A stretch of DNA of 64,000 bases from Edaphobacter sp. (GTDB lineage: Bacteria > Acidobacteriota > Terriglobia > Terriglobales > Acidobacteriaceae), in NCBI GenBank assembly GCA_025462645.1, contig JAOAPB010000001.1:1-64000 (forward strand). Direction: 5' to 3'. Each line of letters starts with the position of its first letter. Within the stretch, counting starts at the first letter, position 1. A program made the position numbers and the translations under genes. A model generated the notes under the pieces. The model searched no databases, was not told where the DNA came from, and saw nothing but the letters and a program-made list of their open reading frames with translations. This document shows, piece after piece, positions 59,182-64,000 of this stretch.

Positions 59182-61496
59182 ACCAGGACGCGCGACGTTA
59201 GAAGGTCCTCGACGCGAACCGGCAACTCACGGACACGGACACCGGTAGCGTGATAGACCGCTGCCGTGATGGCAGGAGCCACGCCAGCCAGGCCAATCTC
59301 CCCGATGCCGCGAGCGCCATACTCCCCCATCATGGGATCGGGTATGTCGAGGAAGTGGACGTCGATCTGGGGTAGGTCGGCGCTAGTGGGAACCAGATAG
59401 TCGGCGAAGTTGTCGTTGATGGGGTGGCCGTTGCGCGGGTCGTAGGTCGTCTGCTCCAGCAGGCCCATGCCGACACCCATCACAACCGCTCCGGCGATCT
59501 GGTTGGTAGCAGTCTTCTTGTTGAGGATGCGGCCGCCGTCAATGACGCTTACGACGCGGCTGACGTGAAGCTTTGCAATACCTGGATCCCATTCGACCTC
59601 GACGAACTGTGCGCCGAACGAATGAGTGGAGTAGTCGCGGGCCTTGGTATCGGAGCCAAGGCCACCAGACTTGCCGTCACCGTTGGCGCTGGCGAGATTG
59701 CCCATGCGGAGGACATCCTGGAAGGGGACGCCAGTTTCGGGCGACTGCCCCTTGGCGTGGATACAGCCTGCAGTCATGGCGAGCGATGCGGGATCCTTCT
59801 GCAGGAAAGGTGAACCTTTGGCGCGCACTGCGGTGGCAAGGAGGATTCCAATGGCTGCATTGGCTGCATCCGCGACAGCCGGAATGATCGTAGCGGTGGC
59901 CGTAGATCCACCGGAGGTCGGGCCTGGAACTAGTGAGCTATCACCGAGCACGACTTGAATCTTATCGATGGGAATGCCCGTCTTGTCGCTGACGATCTGC
60001 GCCACGATAGTGTAGGTGCCGGTACCTGGATCCTGCGTCGCTGAACTAACTCGTGCGGTTCCGTCGCTGCGAAGGTTGACAGTGGCTTCGGCGACGCCGC
60101 GTCCCGCTCCCCAGGAGGCGACTGCGACGCCCCAACCGAGGATGAGGTCGCCCTTGCGCATGGAACCTACCTCTGGGGTACGGCGCGACCAGCCAAACTT
60201 AGTGGCACCTACCTGCAGACACTCCTTGAGGTGTCGCGAGGAGAATGGCTTGTTCTTCTCTTCGTCAATAAGAGTGTCGTGCGCCAGGCGGAGCTCGACG
60301 GGATCCTTCTTGAGCTTGATCGCCAGCTCATCCATCGCGGACTCAAGAGCAAAGAGTCCAGGAACGGCGCCGGGACCACGCATGGGGGTTGGGGTACCTA
60401 CGTTGCGCTTAACAAGCGCGGAGCTTACCTGGAGATTGGCAACACTGTAGAGGAATGGAGTCGCTTCGCCGCAGTTCTCGCGAACGTCGTCGATCAGGGA
60501 GGTATGGTTGCGATAGTCCTGCTGAAGGGAGACGAGCTTGCCTTCCGCAGTGGCACCCAGGCGCATGCGTTGCTGCGTGCGTGGCCGATGACCTACGTTT
60601 GCGAACATCATCTTGCGTGAGAGCGTGAGCTTGACGGGCCGATTGAGCTGACGCGCGGCAACCGCGGCCAGTGCGGAGTGAGGCCAGGGGAAGAGCTTGC
60701 CGCCAAAGCCGGAGCCGATGAAACGAGAGATGATCTCGATGTTCTCGTTTGGAACCCCGAGCACTTGCGCCATGACATTGTGGTGGTTGACAACGCCCTG
60801 CGACGACTCATAGAGGGTGAACTTTTTGCCATCCCAAACAGCGACCGTGGCATGCATCTCCATGGGGTTGTGTGTCTCGGCGGGTGTCACGTAGGTGGCA
60901 TCCACCTGGACGGGTGCGGAGGCGAAGGCAGAGTCAGGATCTCCGCGCTTGCTCAGAACGCGAGGGCCACCTGTGGTTCCTACAGCAGGCATGGAATCGT
61001 CGAGGGAGGTCGCCACGTTGAACTTGTCGGCGTCATATTCGACCCGGACGACGGCTGCAGCGGCTTGTGCCTGCTGGAAGGTCTCGGCGACAGCGAGAGC
61101 AATATATTGGCCCCAGTAGTAGACGGTGTCGTCTTCGAAAGGCGGACGGCTCTCGCTGTTCCTTCCACCCGACCCACCCGACGCGTTGCGGAAGAGCGGA
61201 GCGACATTACCGTGGTGAAGGACGAGGAGAACGCCCGGCATCTTTTCGGCTGCGGTCGCGTCGATGCGGCGGATCTTGCCACTGGCGATGGTGGCGCCAA
61301 CGGGCACGGCGTAGACCATGCGGGGAAAGTTGTAATCGGAGGCGTAGGCCGCGGAACCTGTCGTCTTGAGCGGACCATCGACGCGGGAGAGAGAAGAACC
61401 AATAACAGCCGAGGGTGTGGCGAATGGTTGGGTCTGCGTGCTGCTTTGGCCATCCTGGCCAGACTGGATGAACTCGAGAAATTCGCTGAACATCAT
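59178..61496 (-). CDS. paoC: Aldehyde oxidoreductase molybdenum-binding subunit PaoC-like
   Basis: 772 residues of the xanthine dehydrogenase family. The start has AGGAG eight bases before the ATG. SRVDGPLKTTGSAAYASDYNFPRMVYA begins the first domain, FIGSGFGGKLFPWPHSALAAVAA and TPMRGPGAVPGLFALESAMDELA are pterin-binding blocks, and the catalytic Glu is in YGARGIGEIGLAG. The enzyme would oxidise aromatic or other aldehydes to acids, with molybdopterin cytosine dinucleotide as cofactor. It lacks its own export signal and would be carried by PaoA. It is the third gene of a paoA-paoB-paoC operon; the maturation factor PaoD is not in the window. Confidence 0.93.
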   Translation of the reverse strand: MMFSEFLEFIQSGQDGQSSTQTQPFATPSAVIGSSLSRVDGPLKTTGSAAYASDYNFPRMVYAVPVGATIASGKIRRIDATAAEKMPGVLLVLHHGNVAPLFRNASGGSGGRNSESRPPFEDDTVYYWGQYIALAVAETFQQAQAAAAVVRVEYDADKFNVATSLDDSMPAVGTTGGPRVLSKRGDPDSAFASAPVQVDATYVTPAETHNPMEMHATVAVWDGKKFTLYESSQGVVNHHNVMAQVLGVPNENIEIISRFIGSGFGGKLFPWPHSALAAVAARQLNRPVKLTLSRKMMFANVGHRPRTQQRMRLGATAEGKLVSLQQDYRNHTSLIDDVRENCGEATPFLYSVANLQVSSALVKRNVGTPTPMRGPGAVPGLFALESAMDELAIKLKKDPVELRLAHDTLIDEEKNKPFSSRHLKECLQVGATKFGWSRRTPEVGSMRKGDLILGWGVAVASWGAGRGVAEATVNLRSDGTARVSSATQDPGTGTYTIVAQIVSDKTGIPIDKIQVVLGDSSLVPGPTSGGSTATATIIPAVADAANAAIGILLATAVRAKGSPFLQKDPASLAMTAGCIHAKGQSPETGVPFQDVLRMGNLASANGDGKSGGLGSDTKARDYSTHSFGAQFVEVEWDPGIAKLHVSRVVSVIDGGRILNKKTATNQIAGAVVMGVGMGLLEQTTYDPRNGHPINDNFADYLVPTSADLPQIDVHFLDIPDPMMGEYGARGIGEIGLAGVAPAITAAVYHATGVRVRELPVRVEDLLTSRVLV

Positions 61497-61556
61497 AGGT
61501 CGATCTCCTGGTGCACTTGCAGCATTGCGGTTCTCGTCTACTTAAGTACTTACCGG

Positions 61557-62561
61557 TCAGGCCGTCTTGATGGACATCGTCAATGCCCTGACGAGGCAGC
61601 GCTTTGCGAGCTCAACTTTAAAGGCGTTTTCGCTGGCGGGATGCGCATCCTTGAGACCGGCTTCGGCTGCTTTACGAAAGTTGGCGGCATCGGCATCGTG
61701 ACCTTGCAGCACTCTCTCCGCCTCGATCGAACGCCAGGGCCTGGTTCCGACACCTCCAAGGGCGACGCGTGCGTATTGAATCTTTCCGCTGCTCACCTTG
61801 ATGACAATGGCTACAGAGGCAAGTGCGAATTCATACGCCGCACGATCGCGGAGCTTCAGATAGAGCGAGCGGCTTCCAGCCGCTGGAGCGGGCAGCGTGA
61901 CGCTGGTGATGACATCTCCCGGCTCAAGCACTGTTTCGCGATGGGGAGTCGAACCGGGGAGGAGATAGAAGTCGTGGATAGGAACGCTGCGCTGGCCTTT
62001 GGCCCCCTGGATCTGAATTGTGGCCTCAAGCGCAGTGAACGCAACATTCTGGTCGGAAGGGTTGGTGGCGATGCAGTCCTTGCTGGTGCCGAGGATGGCC
62101 AGCATACGGTTATGACCGCCGATGGCGGAACACCCCGTTCCCGGTTCGCGCTTGTTACAGGCGTGAGCCGTATCACGGAAGTACACGCAGCGAGTTCGTT
62201 GCAGGAGATTCCCTGCGGTAGTAGCCATATTGCGAAGTTGCGGTGATGCGCCGGACAGCAGAGCCTGCGAGAGAACCGCGTAGTCCCGCTGCACAGTGGG
62301 GTGATGAGCGACGTCGGAGTTACGCGCAAGCGCGCCGATGACGAGTCCGCCAGATGGAGTGGCTTCGATCCTGCCGAGAGGAAGACCGTTGATGTCGATG
62401 ACCTCCCTGGGCCGCTCGACGGTAAGCTTCATGAGGTCGATGAGGGTAGTGCCGCCGGCCAGCAATCGGACCTCGGCGCCCTGCTGAGCTGTGGACGACT
62501 TGGCCGCTGCCTGAACGGCCCGGTCGAGAGTAGTGGCCTTGCTGAACTTGAATGCATCCAT
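61557..62561 (-). CDS. paoB: Aldehyde oxidoreductase FAD-binding subunit PaoB-like
   Basis: 334 residues from the ATG at 62561 with GGGAG nine bases upstream; the track start is a TTG. LLAGGTTLIDLMKLTVERP is the FAD-binding loop, followed by RNMATTAGNLLQRTRCVYFRD. As in E. coli PaoB, an insertion supplies four cysteines for an extra 4Fe-4S cluster: CVYFRDTAHACNKREPGTGC and KDCIATNPSD. The subunit passes electrons from the Fe-S subunit to an acceptor. Second gene of the operon, 43 bases after paoA and 60 before paoC. Confidence 0.93.
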   Translation of the reverse strand: MDAFKFSKATTLDRAVQAAAKSSTAQQGAEVRLLAGGTTLIDLMKLTVERPREVIDINGLPLGRIEATPSGGLVIGALARNSDVAHHPTVQRDYAVLSQALLSGASPQLRNMATTAGNLLQRTRCVYFRDTAHACNKREPGTGCSAIGGHNRMLAILGTSKDCIATNPSDQNVAFTALEATIQIQGAKGQRSVPIHDFYLLPGSTPHRETVLEPGDVITSVTLPAPAAGSRSLYLKLRDRAAYEFALASVAIVIKVSSGKIQYARVALGGVGTRPWRSIEAERVLQGHDADAANFRKAAEAGLKDAHPASENAFKVELAKRCLVRALTMSIKTA

Positions 62562-62604
62562 AGCTATCTGCTCCCGCAACTATGATTAAGCTTATCTGCG
62601 CGGA

Positions 62605-63285
62605 TTAAGCTTGTCTGCGCACATACTGCACAGCGGCAACGATGTTGGAGTAAGCGCCACAGCGGCAGATGTTGCCGTACATCCCCTGCTGGACGTCTTC
62701 ATCCGTGGGTCCGACAGGCTCCTTGAGCAGCGCAACGGCTGACATGATCTGCCCCGATGTACAGTAGCCGCACTGATAGCCATCATGCTCGATAAAGGCC
62801 GCCTGCATGGGGTGGAGGTGGTCGGGTCGGCCGATGCCTTCGATGGTGATGATCTCGTCTCCAGAGTGCGCCACGGCAAGAGCAAGGCAGGAGTTGATAC
62901 GGCGACCGTTGACGTGAACGGTGCAGGCTCCACACTGGCCGTGGTCGCAGCCCTTTTTAGTACCGGGCAGGTTGAGATTCTCACGAAGGCAGTCAAGAAG
63001 AGTGGTACGAGGATCGATCTGAAGGTGATGATCTTTCCCGTTGACGTGAAGTGTTACGGCCGTGGCACCCTCGATGGAAGCAGCTTCTTCCTGGACCGGG
63101 GGCGCCGGAGAGGCGGTGGCAAGAAGCGGGGGTGCCGTGGCGGCGGCAATGCTGGCAGCTCCCAGATGCGAGAGGAAGGATCTTCTGCTGACGCGACCGA
63201 GAAGAGGCTGACTTGCCTCGGACACATGACCCGACTGCTCGCCAGATGTTCTTTCGGACTCGGACTCAGGTGGATGTTTTGCCAT
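62605..63285 (-). CDS. paoA: Aldehyde oxidoreductase 2Fe-2S subunit PaoA-like, Tat-exported
   Basis: 226 residues from the ATG at 63285, with GAGG about six bases upstream; the track adds 17 codons. A Tat signal (RVSRRSFLSHLGAASIAAATA) implies export of the folded complex to the periplasm. The plant-type 2Fe-2S centre is CDHGQCGACTVHVNGRRINSC, and the second is CGYCTSGQIMSA with ICRCGAYSNIVAA. A Glu/Ser-rich stretch of about 30 residues before the Tat motif is longer than usual. First gene of the paoABC-type operon. Upstream lies a gene-free stretch with a 16-base palindrome. Confidence 0.94.
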   Translation of the reverse strand: MAKHPPESESERTSGEQSGHVSEASQPLLGRVSRRSFLSHLGAASIAAATAPPLLATASPAPPVQEEAASIEGATAVTLHVNGKDHHLQIDPRTTLLDCLRENLNLPGTKKGCDHGQCGACTVHVNGRRINSCLALAVAHSGDEIITIEGIGRPDHLHPMQAAFIEHDGYQCGYCTSGQIMSAVALLKEPVGPTDEDVQQGMYGNICRCGAYSNIVAAVQYVRRQA

Positions 63286-63742
63286 ATGATCCTCTTCTCT
63301 AGGTAAAGAAAATAGGTCGATACGTGGCCTGACCAATTGTCTGCATTCCGCAGTCTGGATGCAAGCTTTAGCCTGGTTATTTACAGTTTGCTAAACGAAA
63401 AGTGGGGGCAGTGCGGAGTAGTACCTGCGAACCCAATTACGCTAGCAGATTCTGGGCTATGACTATTTTAGAACTGTCTTTGTGAAAAGCCAATATTGAG
63501 ACCTATAGTTTGGTGGCCTGAGGCAATATGACACCCGTTTATCCTAGCGAGTGGCGTCGCTCTTCTTGCTATCTGGTTGATTAGTCAACGATCATGCCCA
63601 CCCATAGAATCAATGGGCCCCCAAAGGTTATAAGTAACGCTTCTTAAAGACAGGCAACTGTTTGAAAAGGATTCCTACCGCTTCCTGGTGCATTGAGCTG
63701 TATGACCACGTAAAGTCCAGCTCATCCCAATAGCCAAAATGG

Positions 63743-63758
63743 TGCAACGATCGTTGCA
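63743..63758. promoter_or_regulatory. Perfect 16-base palindrome, possible operator
   Basis: TGCAACGATCGTTGCA is fully self-complementary. It lies about 460 bases upstream of paoA in a gene-free region. The length fits a dimeric regulator site, but no regulator is encoded nearby, and whatever gene lies beyond the window may be the target. Confidence 0.45.
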
Positions 63759-63880
63759 TTCAATATCCAGCCCAATGGAAGGACACCACCCTTCCTGATG
63801 TTTGCAGGTAAGCGATCAACCGAAGGCTCTCCCTTTAAAATTTGACCTGACCCTATCCTGCCAAACCTACCCTTCTATTG

Positions 63881-64000
63881 ACTGGCCTGCGCCTCAGCCA
63901 TTGAGCCTTTTGCTGTTGACGTCAGTTGTTGTCCTCTGCCCCTGAGCCTCGCTCCCTTTTCTTCCTGTCAAGCCCCTGCAGCAGAGACTAAGACGCATCT
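63881..64000 (+). repeat. Dispersed intergenic repeat, copy 2 (cut by window end)
   Basis: actggcctgcgcctcagcca, ccttttgctgttgacgtcag and cttcctgtcaagcccctg match the element at 37828-37949 in the same orientation. The copy runs to the last base of the window. Confidence 0.85.

Larger units (their letters stand above)
63286..64000. other. Gene-free region upstream of paoA
   Basis: No gene could be supported in these 715 bases on either strand; base composition is lower in GC than the coding parts. It should contain the paoABC promoter near its left end, though no convincing boxes were chosen. It holds a perfect palindrome and, at the window edge, a dispersed repeat, both listed separately. 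Confidence 0.6.

Overview
The window looks like a chromosomal segment of an Acidobacteriota soil bacterium of the Terriglobus/Granulicella/Edaphobacter type. This is inferred from a VWFA protein of the acidobacterial kind, YXWGXW-type secreted proteins, many secreted glycoside hydrolases, moderately high GC, and families of short intergenic repeats. No phage, insertion sequence, CRISPR array or plasmid function was seen. Many ORF-track starts are alternative codons lying upstream of a better ATG/GTG. Where a Shine-Dalgarno (SD) sequence, signal peptide or family alignment favours another start, I moved it and said so.

Layout. 1-2.9 kb: a minus-strand pair, a DUF1338/HglS-type protein followed by an FAD/Fe-S 2-hydroxyacid dehydrogenase, which together fit the 2-oxoadipate to D-2-hydroxyglutarate to 2-oxoglutarate end of lysine catabolism. 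3-5 kb: a PabB-PabC fusion for folate synthesis. 5.1-17.1 kb: a five-gene secreted glycosidase cluster (GH3, GH5, GH30, GH55-like, GH2) read leftward from a divergent LacI-type regulator with a perfect operator-like palindrome between them. The family mix suggests beta-1,3/1,6-glucan such as fungal wall. 18-22.6 kb: an isc iron-sulfur operon (iscR, iscS, iscU, iscA, an LprI-like gene, hscB) without hscA or fdx. 22.6-26.8 kb: pgsA, tRNA-Val, rpmB, msrB, ridA, small envelope proteins and two YXWGXW paralogues.

26.8-32 kb: a repeat-bearing spacer, a VWFA protein, a frameshifted chagasin-type protease inhibitor convergent with a papain-like protease, and a prolyl oligopeptidase. 32-36 kb: trpC-trpF, tRNA-Leu, a stand-alone histidine-kinase dimerisation-like domain convergent with a receiver protein carrying a histone-H1-like tail, and infC with an AUU start. 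36.2-37.7 kb: two near-identical tiny secreted peptides followed by a multi-pass membrane protein. 38.3-45.2 kb: rpsA with acidic N-terminal and poly-Ser C-terminal extensions, a HIT protein, purA, and an overlapping vsr-ogt repair pair.

45.4-55.9 kb: a spermidine-synthase-like membrane protein, a YncE-type propeller, mutM, an sthA-ROK kinase pair, thiE, and the yceD-rpmF-plsX cluster. 55.9-64 kb: repeats, a DUF1634-TauE/SafE pair, an SDR, and a periplasmic aldehyde oxidoreductase operon (paoABC type). The window ends in a 715-base gene-free stretch whose last 120 bases repeat a spacer segment from 37.8 kb.

Most promising for follow-up are the tandem secreted peptides with the membrane protein, the minimal phosphotransfer pair (lone DHp plus receiver with H1-like tail), the protease/inhibitor pair, the GH55-propeller fusion and the hglS/dehydrogenase pair.
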